Below, piece by piece: positions 17,990 through 26,559 of a DNA stretch of 64,000 bases. Origin of the DNA: Streptomyces sp. NBC_01591 (GTDB lineage: Bacteria; Actinomycetota; Actinomycetes; Streptomycetales; Streptomycetaceae). The stretch is from assembly GCF_035918155.1 (NCBI RefSeq), contig NZ_CP109328.1, positions 558,001-622,000 on the forward strand, given 5' to 3'. The notes beneath the pieces were generated by a model. It saw nothing but the letters and a program-made list of their open reading frames with translations, did no database searches and was not told the origin of the DNA. Each line of letters opens with the position of its first letter. The first letter of the stretch is position 1. The translations under genes were made by a program, and so were the position numbers.

Positions 17990-18270
17990 GCCCTCGCTGT
18001 CAGTGAGGGCTGAGATCGTGCCTTCGTGAGCGAACTGGTTGAACATGACCGCGTGTTGGGAGTCGTCGAGCGGGATGAGGCGGTGCGTGAGAACTGGCCG
18101 CATCGCATTGCAGCGACGATCTGTCGTGGTGGCCAGCAGGTTGAGCACATCGCGGTCACTGCGCTGGGTCTTCGGCGCCGCCGCTGCCATCGGTTCGAGC
18201 TTCGCGTCGATGCTGGCGAAGAATTCGGTCAGGCTCCGGGCTCCCGGCCCGGATGGGAGGACGCCCTGCT
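17990..18270 (-). other. possible broken gene of unknown family
   Basis: The minus strand has a natural-looking stretch (LTEFFASIDAKLEPMAAAAP, KTQRSDRDVLNLLATTTDRR, QHAVMFNQFAHEGTISALTD) but no start codon or ribosome site. I do not recognise it. It may be the tail of a lost gene. Confidence 0.25.
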
Positions 18271-18423
18271 GGTAGTTCAGCGGCGCGTCGATCCGCCGGG
18301 CGCTCGACGATCGCGGCGCGGTCCCGCGCGGGCAGGCCCGCGTCAGGTCGAGTTGCTGCCGCTGGCTTGAGCCGGCCGTGGTCGTCAGGCCGGCATCAGG
18401 CAAAGGAGCCGGAACGTGGCTGC

Positions 18424-19047
18424 CTACCCGTGATCGTCTGCACTGCCGGCCCGGGTGGAGCGGTCGAGGAGGCGTACGGCGAAGTCGATGGCGCGGTCCG
18501 CTCGTGCGCGGTCCCCGGAGATGAGGAGATCGAGCTGCAGGCCCCGCACCTGCGCGAGGACAAGGGTGGACAATGCGGAGGCATCCTCGGGCGGCCAGCC
18601 GTCCGCGGCAAGCCTGTTGGCGATGATCCCGATCCAGTCGTGGACGATCGACCGGGAGAGTTTCTCGTCTTCCCCGGACCTCTCCCCGTGATGTCCGACG
18701 AATTCGAAAAGCAGGAGGAACTGGCGCTGTTCCTGCGGTTCGCACAGCCGACGCCATAGCGCCCTGACGAGTTCGGCCGTCGAGTGTGCCTCACGGAGTT
18801 CCACGTCCGACATCAGCCATGCGGCCAGATCCGTGCGGACCTTCTCCGCGATGGCCAGGAGCAGTTCGTCCTTCGAGGAGAAGTGCCGTAGCAGTGTCGC
18901 GTGGGTGACACCGAGCGCCTGCGCCACGGGGCGCAGGGACAGGCCGCTGACGCCGTGTTCAAGGACGTACTCGGTCGCCGCGGCCAGCAACTCGGGCCGC
19001 CGGTGCTGGAACCGGAGGGTGCGCCCGTCGACGCGGGAAGAACTCAT
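18424..19047 (-). CDS. TetR family regulator
   Basis: A 207-aa TetR regulator. The N-terminal helix-turn-helix lies in ELLAAATEYVLEHGVSGLSL and RPVAQALGVTHATLLRHFSS, followed by KDELLLAIAEKV. The C-terminal part matches the TetR_C_6-like ligand domain. It is divergent from a serine hydrolase gene with an exact inverted repeat between, and that gene is its likely target. Confidence 0.88.
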   Translation of the reverse strand: MSSSRVDGRTLRFQHRRPELLAAATEYVLEHGVSGLSLRPVAQALGVTHATLLRHFSSKDELLLAIAEKVRTDLAAWLMSDVELREAHSTAELVRALWRRLCEPQEQRQFLLLFEFVGHHGERSGEDEKLSRSIVHDWIGIIANRLAADGWPPEDASALSTLVLAQVRGLQLDLLISGDRARADRAIDFAVRLLDRSTRAGSADDHG

Positions 19048-19083
19048 CGCTGCCTTCCCCTACTCGTGTCAATGGAACTTTAA

Positions 19084-19118
19084 CAGTACCACCCGGTTGC
19101 CCTAACCAAGTGGTACTG
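19084..19118. promoter_or_regulatory. operator palindrome between TetR and serine hydrolase
   Basis: CAGTACCAC (19084-19092) and GTGGTACTG (19110-19118) are exact inverted copies around a 17-base spacer in the divergent intergenic region. They sit 36 bases from the TetR start, so repression of both genes is plausible. Confidence 0.65.
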
Positions 19119-19239
19119 CTACTTTCGGTATCGCAGCCGGGTCCTCCGGCCCCCAGGACGAGCCCACCCCAGCAGTGGTGTCGGCCCGCCCGCTCCCCCT
19201 ATCTCCTTCCGGATCCCTCGTTCCACTCGAAGGACGGCA

Positions 19240-20400
19240 ATGACTGATCAGAAGCGCATGACCCTGCCCGACCTCGGCCTCTTCACCGGCGCGCCGCAGC
19301 ACGAGCACTTCTGCCGGATGAAGGACCTCCTCGACACCCGCGAGATGGCCCCCTCCGCGCAGCCTCATCCCTGGCCACACGGTGAGACGACCCCCCTGCC
19401 GGAGACCTACGACTACGACGGCACCTCACGGCCGACCAAGGAGTTCCTGGCCCGCACCGACACGTCCGCACTGCTCGTGCTCGTCGACGGGGTCATCAGA
19501 CACGAGAGCTACTTCCTGACCGGTGGCCCGGACGTGCAGTGGCTGTCCATGTCGGTCTCCAAGAGCTTCATCTCCGCGCTCGTCGGTATAGCGGTCGCCG
19601 AGGGGCACATCACGAGCATCGACGAGCCCATCAGCTCCTACGTGCCGGTGCAGCCCGGTTCCGCGTACGACGGTGTGTCCATCAAGGACGTGCTCCAGAT
19701 GTCTTCCGGCGCCCGGTGGAACGAGGACTACAACGACCCGACCTCCGACATCTACCGGCTCACCGCCGCGACGGCGGGCATCGGCGGCACGCTCGACGAC
19801 TTCGTCGCCCACATGGTGCGCGAGAGCGGGCCCGGCACCGTCTGTCGCTACAACTCCGGCGAGACGCAGGTACTTGGCGCCTTGGTGGCCCGCGCCACCA
19901 GCCGACCGGTCGCCGACTACATGAGCGAGAAGCTGTGCGGGCCGCTCGGCATGACGTCGGCGGGTTACTGGCTGCTGGACCCTGCCGGGACGGAACTCGC
20001 CTTCGGCGGGCTCAATCTGACCGCCCGCGACTTCGCCAGGCTCGGAGAGCTGTACCGCAACGGAGGTGTGTGGCAGGGCCGGCAGATCGTGCCCGCGCAG
20101 TGGGTGCGCGACTCGGTCACCGTGACCGCGCCGCATCTTCGACCCGGCCGCCCCCTTGTCGGCGGCCAGCAAGCCGATGGGGTCGGCTACGGCTACCAGT
20201 GGTGGCTCCCGGCGGGAGACCGTGGCGAGTTCAGCGCGGTCGGCGTCTACAACCAGTTCGTCTACGTCGATCCGGTCAGCCGGACCACCATCGTGAAGCT
20301 CTCGGCCAGCCGCCGGTACGGGACGTCCCTGGACGAAGCCACCAGCGGCGAGGAGGAGACCATCGCCTTCCTGCGCGCGATCGCCCGGCACGGCCACTGA
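19240..20400 (+). CDS. beta-lactamase family serine hydrolase, NylB-like
   Basis: A 386-aa class-C beta-lactamase-fold enzyme, closest in motifs to 6-aminohexanoate-dimer hydrolase (NylB) and EstB-type esterases. Ser105-Val-Ser-Lys108 is the SxxK catalytic pair (SMSVSKSF), and Tyr204-Asn205-Ser206 in RYNSGETQ takes the YxN place. The C-terminal GYGYQWWLP is typical of the family. No signal peptide, so cytoplasmic. Amide or ester hydrolysis is expected; substrate unknown. The upstream TetR suggests inducible control. Confidence 0.88.
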   Translation: MTDQKRMTLPDLGLFTGAPQHEHFCRMKDLLDTREMAPSAQPHPWPHGETTPLPETYDYDGTSRPTKEFLARTDTSALLVLVDGVIRHESYFLTGGPDVQWLSMSVSKSFISALVGIAVAEGHITSIDEPISSYVPVQPGSAYDGVSIKDVLQMSSGARWNEDYNDPTSDIYRLTAATAGIGGTLDDFVAHMVRESGPGTVCRYNSGETQVLGALVARATSRPVADYMSEKLCGPLGMTSAGYWLLDPAGTELAFGGLNLTARDFARLGELYRNGGVWQGRQIVPAQWVRDSVTVTAPHLRPGRPLVGGQQADGVGYGYQWWLPAGDRGEFSAVGVYNQFVYVDPVSRTTIVKLSASRRYGTSLDEATSGEEETIAFLRAIARHGH

Positions 20401-20414
20401 GCTTGCCCTACCTT

Positions 20415-20893
20415 CTTACAGGCCCCAGCCCCGTGGACAGGGGCAAGCCCGGTTCCAGGATGCACGTCCTGTCGGACGCGGCCGGACTGCCCCTGGTCGT
20501 CGGCGTCTCCGCCGCCAACACCCACGACAGCCAAGGCCTGAAGCCCATGGTGGCCGGTCTCCAATCGAGACACGACCCCCACCGCGGCTGGAACCAAAAA
20601 CCCCGCAAACTCCACGCCGACAAGGCAGTACGACACACCTGAACTGCGGAAGTGGCTGCGCGGTAAACGCATCGGCGTCCGCATCGCCCGCAAAGGCATC
20701 GAGTCCAGCGAACGGCTCGGACGCCGAAGGTGGGTCATCGAGCGCACCATGTCGTGGCCGACCAGCTACCGCAGACTCAACCACCGCTACGAACGCCACC
20801 CCCGCAACTACCTGGCCTTTCTCTGCCTCGCCGCGGCACTGTGCTGCTACAAGCGACTTCTCCGGCTCACCACATAGGACACCGTCTTACTCC
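20415..20893 (+). mobile_element. right end of an IS5-type element (transposase C-terminus and terminal repeat)
   Basis: The frame reads TGPSPVDRGKPGSRMHVLSD and VSAANTHDSQGLKPMVAGLQ, then slips near 20637 and continues ELRKWLRGKRIGVRIARKGI, RRRWVIERTMSWPTSYRRLN and a stop at 20877. This is the DDE end of the same IS5 family whose start lies at 14083. The terminal repeat at 20874-20889 matches the left one at 13 of 16 bases when reversed. The middle third of the transposase is missing. Confidence 0.75.
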
Positions 20894-20914
20894 CAGCGCG
20901 GCGGTCCGGTGGAC

Positions 20915-20954
20915 AGCGAGGCGGTCTGGCGTCTTGCGCCCAGACCGCCTCGCT
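20915..20954. terminator. 15-bp stem-loop
   Basis: AGCGAGGCGGTCTGG and CCAGACCGCCTCGCT pair perfectly around a 10-base loop just beyond the IS5 right end. It could end transcription from the serine hydrolase gene that was later separated by the IS. No gene is supported between here and 21259. Confidence 0.7.
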
Positions 20955-21259
20955 CCACACGGCTTGGAAGAGGTGACCGCGCCGCCCGTGCCCGCTCACC
21001 CAGCCCGGGACGGAATGACGGGTCGGGTCCACCCGGAAGGCCGGGGTCTGTCGGGTACCGGCCTTCACGGCGCTCATCAGTGGCGGGCTGATCGGAGTTG
21101 TGTGCTGTTCGGCGGCCGGGCGGGACTGCAGGGCATTGCCGTGACCGCAGTCGCTGTCACCGTGTTCTGTGATTCGCGGGGCGGTGTTCCTGGGGGTGTA
21201 CAGATGAGCCGGATTGGCTGGTCTATTGTGGCTGTGCTCGTACGACCCTTGGATTGGTG

Positions 21260-21670
21260 ATGATGAGGCTGCCAGCGGCACGCGGACCGGCGCTCGCCGG
21301 TTTCCGCGCCGTGCTGGGCCTGCTCGTTGCCGTGGTGGCGCTGTTGTGCGTGTCCAGCCAGGCGGAGCAGGCAGATCACAGTGCCGCGCCGACGCCAGCT
21401 GGGTTTTCTGCCGACGTCGAACAGTTGCAGTTTCAGGAGCGGGTCTCGCTCGTTGTGGAAGGTGACGTTTCCGCGCCGCCGTGCGGTAAGAAGATGGTCC
21501 TCGAGCGGCGCGCCCCTCGCGTTGACAGCCATTCCTTCGTGACTGTCTCGTCATGCCTGTCCGCCCAGGACCTGGCATTCATGCCGGGGTCAGAGTTCGA
21601 CTTCCGGGCCTCGCCCGCGGGGCCCGCACCGCCTCGCCCGTCTGCGCTTCACTCCGTTCTGCGGATTTAG
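21260..21670 (+). CDS. small exported protein of unknown function, 136 aa
   Basis: The N-terminus has a basic segment and a hydrophobic helix (VLGLLVAVVALLCVSSQA) that fits a signal peptide or anchor. The mature part (QFQERVSLVVEGDVSAPPCG, KKMVLERRAPRVDSHSFVTV) is beta-like with two cysteines. Start choice is uncertain between ATG at 21260 and 21263, each with a weak GGA motif. It precedes a membrane protein by 50 bases on the same strand and may work with it. Family not recognised. Confidence 0.6.
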   Translation: MMRLPAARGPALAGFRAVLGLLVAVVALLCVSSQAEQADHSAAPTPAGFSADVEQLQFQERVSLVVEGDVSAPPCGKKMVLERRAPRVDSHSFVTVSSCLSAQDLAFMPGSEFDFRASPAGPAPPRPSALHSVLRI

Positions 21671-21720
21671 ACCGACCGCTGCGTCGTGTCCCTGAATCCG
21701 ATGGAACGGAGTAACTGAAC

Positions 21721-22218
21721 ATGTCTTCTTCCCCGCGCTCACTGAGCCGGGCGGGTATGGCGCTACGCGGTTGGCGGCCCCGGCAGTGGGCCACGGCCGG
21801 CGCCGGCGCACTGATGACCGCAGTAGTGGTCGGCGTGCCAACCGATGTGGTCCCCAGCCCGCTGTTCTCCCGGTCGGTTCCGGTGCAGTGGTGGAACTAT
21901 CCGGCACTTGCCGTCACCGCCGTCCTGGCCGGCGGCCTCGTGCTGGGCACCTATGTGCGCCAGCCCGCCACGACCGGAACGGAGCAAGCTCCGCGCGGCA
22001 ACCGTCTGGGGTGGCTGGGCGGCCTGCTGTCGTTCCTGGCAGTTGGCTGCCCGGTCTGCAACAAAGTCGTCCTGCTGCTGCTCGGTGCCTCCGGGGCGCT
22101 CAGCTACTGGGCGCCTCTGCAGCCGCTGGTGGCTCTCGTCTCTGCCGCCCTGCTCGCCGAAGCCGCGCTGCGTCGTTTGTCGGCACAGGCTGCGTGCCCC
22201 GTGCCGGCTTTCGTCTGA
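21721..22218 (+). CDS. integral membrane protein with CPVCNK motif
   Basis: A 165-aa membrane protein with about four helices (WATAGAGALMTAVVVGV, ALAVTAVLAGGLVLGTYV, LGGLLSFLAVGCPVCNKVVL, LVALVSAALLAEA). The GCPVCNKVV motif inside the third helix is the striking feature. A CxxC in a membrane helix can serve disulfide chemistry or metal handling. Similar small proteins are common in actinobacteria with no proven role. It probably forms an operon with the exported protein upstream. Confidence 0.7.
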   Translation: MSSSPRSLSRAGMALRGWRPRQWATAGAGALMTAVVVGVPTDVVPSPLFSRSVPVQWWNYPALAVTAVLAGGLVLGTYVRQPATTGTEQAPRGNRLGWLGGLLSFLAVGCPVCNKVVLLLLGASGALSYWAPLQPLVALVSAALLAEAALRRLSAQAACPVPAFV

Positions 22219-22315
22219 GGTCAGGCGCCCCTTCTTCGCTCTTCCTCCGCCTTGGGAGATGTGCTGTGTGAATTATTCGCTGTGACGTGACGAGGAACGT
22301 CCATAGGGTTCGCGC

Positions 22316-22699
22316 ATGGGAAACGAGAGTGAGTGGGACGTTCAAGCGGCCATTGAGGCGGAGATGCGGCTTCTCGACGCTGACGTGCGTGCTTCGCCGG
22401 TCCTGGTCTCGGAGCTCCTGGACCCGGAGTTTCTCGAGATCGGGGCGTCGGGGCGGCGGTGGGACGCGACGTCGATTCTCACGGTGACCAGCGACGGTTC
22501 GGTGGTCCCCGAAGCTCCGGTCAAGGTCAGCGAGATGTCAGGGGTCGTGCTCGCTCCCGGCATCGTTCACCTGACGTACTTCGCTGACCACAGCGGGCGC
22601 CGGGCATGGCGGAGCTCCGTGTGGCGTCTGACGGAAGTGGGCTGGCGTATGTACTTCCACCAGGGCACGCCGGCCGACGATGGCGCACGCCGACCTTAG
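22316..22699 (+). CDS. DUF4440 / nuclear-transport-factor-2-like protein
   Basis: A 127-aa protein of the SnoaL/NTF2-like superfamily, DUF4440 type. Typical features are an N-terminal helix pair (AAIEAEMRLLDADVRASPVL), the phrase LLDPEFLEIGASGRRWD, and a closing strand RAWRSSVWRLTEVGWRMYFH. The fold forms a conical barrel that can bind small ligands. ATG start; cytoplasmic; monocistronic. A palindromic repeat array follows its stop codon. Confidence 0.85.
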   Translation: MGNESEWDVQAAIEAEMRLLDADVRASPVLVSELLDPEFLEIGASGRRWDATSILTVTSDGSVVPEAPVKVSEMSGVVLAPGIVHLTYFADHSGRRAWRSSVWRLTEVGWRMYFHQGTPADDGARRP

Positions 22700-22704
22700 G
22701 CGAG

Positions 22705-22766
22705 GTTGCGCAACGGGTTGCCCAACGGGTTGCGCAACGGGTGGTGCTGACCTGTTGCGCAACAGG
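22705..22766. repeat. four GTTGCGCAAC palindromes, three at 12-bp spacing
   Basis: GTTGCGCAAC occurs at 22705-22714, 22729-22738 and 22754-22763, with a one-base variant GTTGCCCAAC at 22717-22726. The first three repeat exactly every 12 bases (unit GTTGCGCAACGG). The fourth sits in a longer perfect palindrome CCTGTTGCGCAACAGG. The array lies between convergent genes (ends at 22699 and 23052) in a 350-bp stretch with no gene, and could be a multi-site protein-binding region. Confidence 0.75.
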
Positions 22767-23051
22767 GGGCCCGAGGTTGCGGGCGGCGTCATGAAGGGGG
22801 GTGTGATGGTGCGGCTGCGCCGGATCGCGGTGACCGGACTGATGTCGAACCTGTGGGGGAGCTTGGATGGTGACGGTACGTAAAGTGTGCGCGGCCCCCT
22901 CTGCCGAACCCCGGCCCCGCAGGCAAGCTCCCTTCCGCCCCAGTGAAGAACGGACCGGCCCACCTGCGCACTGCGCAGATACATCGAGCCACACCATGCG
23001 GTGAAACACCCTTCGACCAGCCTGAACGCGTCTGTGGCCGGTGGGTCGGGG

Positions 23052-23717
23052 TCAGGAGGCGGGCAGGACCTTCCAGGAGCCGGTGCCGGTGCCGCGGTCC
23101 CAGTAGTGGCTGGTGGATACGTCGTACTTGGCTCCGCCCTGCTGGTTGGACAGGCCGTTGGTGTCGAGGAAGCCGCCGTTGGCGGAGCCGTAGTCGTTGA
23201 GCAGGTGCACGATGTCGTTGGTGCGGATACGGCCGTTGGTGGGGGAGGAAGTCTTGCCGAAGATGTGCCACTTGCCGGTGCCGGGGCCGCGGTCCTTGGT
23301 GGCGGTGGTGGACACGTCGTACTTGGCACCGGAGCGGGCGGAGCGCCCGTTGGTGTCCAGGTAGGTGCCGCTGGAGTACTGGTTGACGAGGTAGACGACG
23401 TCGCCGCTGGTGACGCGGGTGCCGTTGGCCTTGCCGGTTGCGGAGACGATCTTCCAGACCGACGTCTTGGGGCCGCGGCTGTTGGGGGTCTCGTTGGTGC
23501 TCACGTCGTAGGTGGCGCCGGACTGCGCAGAGCGTCCGTTGGTGTCCAGGTAGCCGCCGTCGCCCTGGTACTGGTTCTGCAGCAGGAAGTCGCTGCCGTA
23601 GGTCAGTTCGTTCGGGGCCACGGAGCCGGCCGCCGCGGTCGGAGCGGTGAACGTGGCGGCCGCGGCGGCCAGAGCGGCCGTGGCCGCGAGGACGGGCATG
23701 GCGAAGCGGATGCGCAT
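23052..23717 (-). CDS. secreted protein with three internal repeats, beta-trefoil-like
   Basis: A 221-aa exported protein. Residues 1-30 form a signal peptide (ending APTAAAG). The mature part is three copies of a roughly 63-residue unit, each with an N-Q/D-Y start, GYLDTNGRS (or GGFLDTNGLS), a GAxYDVST phrase, DRGPGTG or close, and a closing W-x-I/V. Three-fold repeats of this size suggest a beta-trefoil, the fold of many carbohydrate-binding proteins; this is inference. ATG at 23717 has AGAGGAAG upstream. Monocistronic. Confidence 0.8.
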   Translation of the reverse strand: MRIRFAMPVLAATAALAAAAATFTAPTAAAGSVAPNELTYGSDFLLQNQYQGDGGYLDTNGRSAQSGATYDVSTNETPNSRGPKTSVWKIVSATGKANGTRVTSGDVVYLVNQYSSGTYLDTNGRSARSGAKYDVSTTATKDRGPGTGKWHIFGKTSSPTNGRIRTNDIVHLLNDYGSANGGFLDTNGLSNQQGGAKYDVSTSHYWDRGTGTGSWKVLPAS

Positions 23718-24100
23718 GGGGGTCTTCCTCTGCTGTCTACGGAGGGATGGACACGGACAACCGACCCACAAATCACACAGGGTGATGGGGGGTGCTGAGC
23801 GTAGCAATGTGTGATCTTGGTTCGGTTGGGACGCGCCCGGGCCTCCGTCCGCCCCGGTAGCCGTGGGCGTACGGCCAGGGGCAACCGCAGCCGAGGGGCT
23901 GCCGAAGCCAGGGGGGTCGCGTGCGTCGGCCGATCCACCGGCTCTCCGGGCAGGCCTCCCGCCGCTCACGATCGTGCCTCGGGCTCGGTGACGACGAACT
24001 CCTCGCCGGGTCCAGGGCGGGGCCATGCCGACGATGACGTCGGCGTCATCATCTGAGGCTGAGCACCCGCAATGCCGCCGGTACCAGCCCCCGCCCACCG

Positions 24101-24127
24101 ACACCACCGACACCACCGACACCACCG
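24101..24127. repeat. 9-bp tandem repeat
   Basis: ACACCACCG is repeated three times head to tail. On the minus strand it would encode Gly-Gly-Val repeats following an Asn-Gln-Asp-Gln run, but no ribosome site or start codon supports a gene. The remaining bases from 23718 to 24283 hold nothing else I can support. Confidence 0.5.
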
Positions 24128-24283
24128 TCGCCCAGGTGCGCCTGGTCTTGGTCTTGGTCCTGGTTCGTGATGATGTCGGAGGCGAACTCCTCCAGCACGG
24201 CGCGCCGGTGGACACGGGTGTTCGCCGTACAGCCAGTCCGCCCATACCCGCCCCGGTTCCGGGTACTGCCAGGGAATCCGGCG

Positions 24284-24590
24284 ACCGAAGAGGAATTCGC
24301 CTCGATTGCGGCGGGTAGGGCCATCGCCGCGGCCTGCGGGCAAGGCCTCAAGCGGGTGACGCTGGAGCTGGGCGGCAAGTCCGCCGCAATCCTGCTCGAC
24401 GACGTCGACCTCTACGCGTTCAAGCCCTTCGTGGCCTCGGCCTGCATGCCGAAATACCGGCCAGGTCTGCCGGGCGCTGACCCGCGTCCTGGCCCCCCGA
24501 TCGAGGCACTCCTGGCTGCCGCCCACCGCTCGGCCCGCGCCGGAACAACCCGCCCGTGGCCCTGGACGACGACGGCCAGGCCCACCACGT
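24284..24590 (+). pseudogene. aldehyde dehydrogenase fragment
   Basis: The plus strand reads AAGRAIAAACGQGLKRVTLE, LGGKSAAILLDDVDL and FKPFVASACMP, the segment around the catalytic Glu (LELGGKS) of NAD-dependent aldehyde dehydrogenases. An extra A near 24450 shifts the continuation (NTGQVCRALTRVLAPRS, with the catalytic Cys in GQVC) to another frame. Both ends are missing. Confidence 0.7.
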
Positions 24591-24939
24591 GAACAGAAAT
24601 GCGGCAGCGCAACACCCTCTGCCTTCGCCCAGCCGCAGACTGACCAGTCGCCAGGTCCTGCGGGCCCGGTCAAGACCGTGTGCGCAGGCGGGGAGCCACA
24701 CCTGGTCGGGCCGACGTCAGCTTCGCCGCCCCGGCCCGCCAGGAGGACGACAACGGCTCTCTGCCCTGGGGGACCGTGACGGACTTCAGTCCTGCCGAGC
24801 AGCTGCTGACGGACGTCTCCGAGCCGGACAGGGCCGCTGTGATCCGGCTGTCCCTTACTGCCACTCCGGAACAGATGGGCGGCGCACTGCTGGACTTTGA
24901 GCACTTCCTGTCGACCGTGTGCCAGGACGATAGATCCGT

Positions 24940-25889
24940 CCGCCTAGCGCTGTGGTCCACCGTCCACGGCCGGAGCTTCTCGGGGTTGCGTACGGCCCAG
25001 ATGTGCGTGATCTGGTCGCCTGCGATGCCGAATGCGTACACGGTCACGATGACGCCGTCCTGCTGGGCGACGAGGCCGGGCTGACCGTTGACGGTACGCT
25101 CCAGGATCGTCAGGTTGGCAAGCCTGCCGGCGAGATCGACGAGGCCGCGCGCGAGCTGCTCGGCGTCTTCGAGCGGGCGGCGCACGGTGGTGGCGAGGCC
25201 GCCTCCGTCGCTGGTTGTCGTGACGTCCGGGTCGAGGAGGCCGATGAGGGCGTCGATGTCCTTGGCTTCCCAGGCCTGCTTCAAGTTCCTGACGATGGCA
25301 AGTTGCCGGGCGGCCGGGGGCGCGGGTGTTTGCGAGGTGCGGATGCGCCGGCGGGCCGATGAGGCCGGCTTGTGGCAGGCCGCCGGCGTGCGGCCGACGA
25401 TGTCGGCGACTTCGGCGGACGGGTAGCGGAAGACGTCGTGGAGGATGAAGGCGACGCGCTCGGCCGGGGTCATTGATTCGAGTACGACGAGGAAGGCCAT
25501 GTTGATCGACTCGTCGAGGGTGACGCGGTCGGCCGGGTCAATGGTGGTGTCGCCCGCCCGACCGCCTGACCACTCCGCAGGTTCGGGTAGGGGCTCGGGA
25601 ATCCAGTCGCCGACGTAGCTCTCCCGTCGGGCTCGTGCCGAGCTGAGCAAGTTGAGGCAGATGCGGCTGGCGACCTTGGTCAGCCAGGCGCCGGGGGATT
25701 CGATGGCTTGTTGCTGCGGAGACAGGGTGTACCAGCGGGCGTAGGTTTCCTGCACGGCATCCTCGGCTTCGGCGAAGGAGCCGAGGAGCCGAGGAGCCGG
25801 TAGGCGAGGTTGATCAGCTGACGCCGCTCGCTCGTGATCGCGCTGAGGCTCGGGTTGGGTCGGCCGTCTCCCGGCTCGGGGGTGGTCAT
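24940..25889 (-). pseudogene. sigJ: SigJ-like ECF sigma factor broken by an 8-bp duplication
   Basis: From ATG 25889 the frame reads MTTPEPGDGRPNPSLSAITS, then ERRQLINLAYRLLGS. The next residues should be FAEAEDAVQETYARWY, which lie in another frame. At 25778-25801 the unit CGGCTCCT (minus strand) stands three times; with two copies the frame is restored. The rest is a complete ECF sigma factor of the SigJ/ECF41 type: sigma-2 (FAEAEDAVQ), sigma-4 (MTPAERVAFILHDVFRYPSA) and a C-terminal SnoaL-like domain ending NPEKLRPW. Homology ends near 24940, though the frame stays open to 24670. It is inactive unless the repeat slips. Confidence 0.8.
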
Positions 25890-26203
25890 GGTGTCGCCGG
25901 CTCCCTTGGTCGCGCCTGTCCTCACCAGTCCGACAAGACAGCGCCCCTGAACGTGACGATGTACCCACAGGGGCCCGCAGCTCCTGATCAGCGGCCGAGT
26001 CGTCGTGAGGCGCCGGGCGGCCAGGTGACGTGAACCATCGACGGCAACCCAATCAGAGCCGTACCCGGCGCCTCTGGATCCCAGGACCATACGACTGGCC
26101 CGTCCGACCCACCAACAACGTAGGACCCAATCAAGTTCAGTAGCGCTGCCATCGCCGCGCCAAGCACATCCGCTCGTCGCGGTCCCCCCGCGCTCCCCCT
26201 GGC
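25890..26203. other. 314 bp without a supported gene
   Basis: This stretch between the sigma-factor start and the NIPSNAP gene end has no frame of natural composition and no clear stem-loop. The sigma-factor promoter should lie in its left part, but I could not identify one. Confidence 0.35.
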
Positions 26204-26515
26204 CTAGGACAAGCCATCGAGCGGCCGGAGGAAGCGGCGCTCATACCGCTTGATGCAGCGGGTGCTACGAGCCAGTTCGAACGCGTCCTGGCACTCCGGG
26301 TCGGACATGCTGTCCGCACGGTACTGCTCGTAACTGGCCAGGCTAGCGAAGGAGAAGAGGGCGTAGGCGATGTCGCTGTCGCCCTCACTCGGCAGGAAGT
26401 AGCCGTGGTGCGTGCCGCCGAAACGGTTGACGAGCCCGACCCAACGGCGACCGTACTCTTCGAAGTCCTCAAGCTTGTCGGGGTCGATCTCGTACTTCAG
26501 ATGAATGGTGATCAC
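26204..26515 (-). CDS. NIPSNAP family protein
   Basis: A 103-aa protein of the NIPSNAP family (ferredoxin-like, dimeric alpha-beta barrel). It begins VITIHLKYEIDPDKLEDFEE, has RFGGTHHGYFLPSEG and ends with SMSDPECQDAFELARSTRCI and an Arg-rich tail, all as expected. GTG at 26515 matches the family start; its ribosome site is poor. An IS3 remnant begins only a few bases upstream, so the native promoter may have been lost. Confidence 0.8.
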   Translation of the reverse strand: MITIHLKYEIDPDKLEDFEEYGRRWVGLVNRFGGTHHGYFLPSEGDSDIAYALFSFASLASYEQYRADSMSDPECQDAFELARSTRCIKRYERRFLRPLDGLS

Positions 26516-26559
26516 GCCTACATGATGCCGCGTGACCCAGCCGTACGGGGTGGAGATGA

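Noticed and set aside
22705..22766. CRISPR-like repeats
   Set aside because: The units are 10-12 bp with no unique spacers of CRISPR length, and no cas gene is present.
24098..24200. Minus-strand Asn-Gln-Asp-Gln run plus Gly-Gly-Val repeats as a RiPP precursor
   Set aside because: No start codon with ribosome site, no modifying enzymes nearby, and the pattern is explained by short tandem DNA repeats.
24680..24935. Plus-strand frame with SPAEQLLTDVSEPDRAAVIR, a possible acidic protein
   Set aside because: Natural-looking for about 70 residues, but it overlaps the open tail of the sigma-factor frame and lacks start and stop support; origin undecided.
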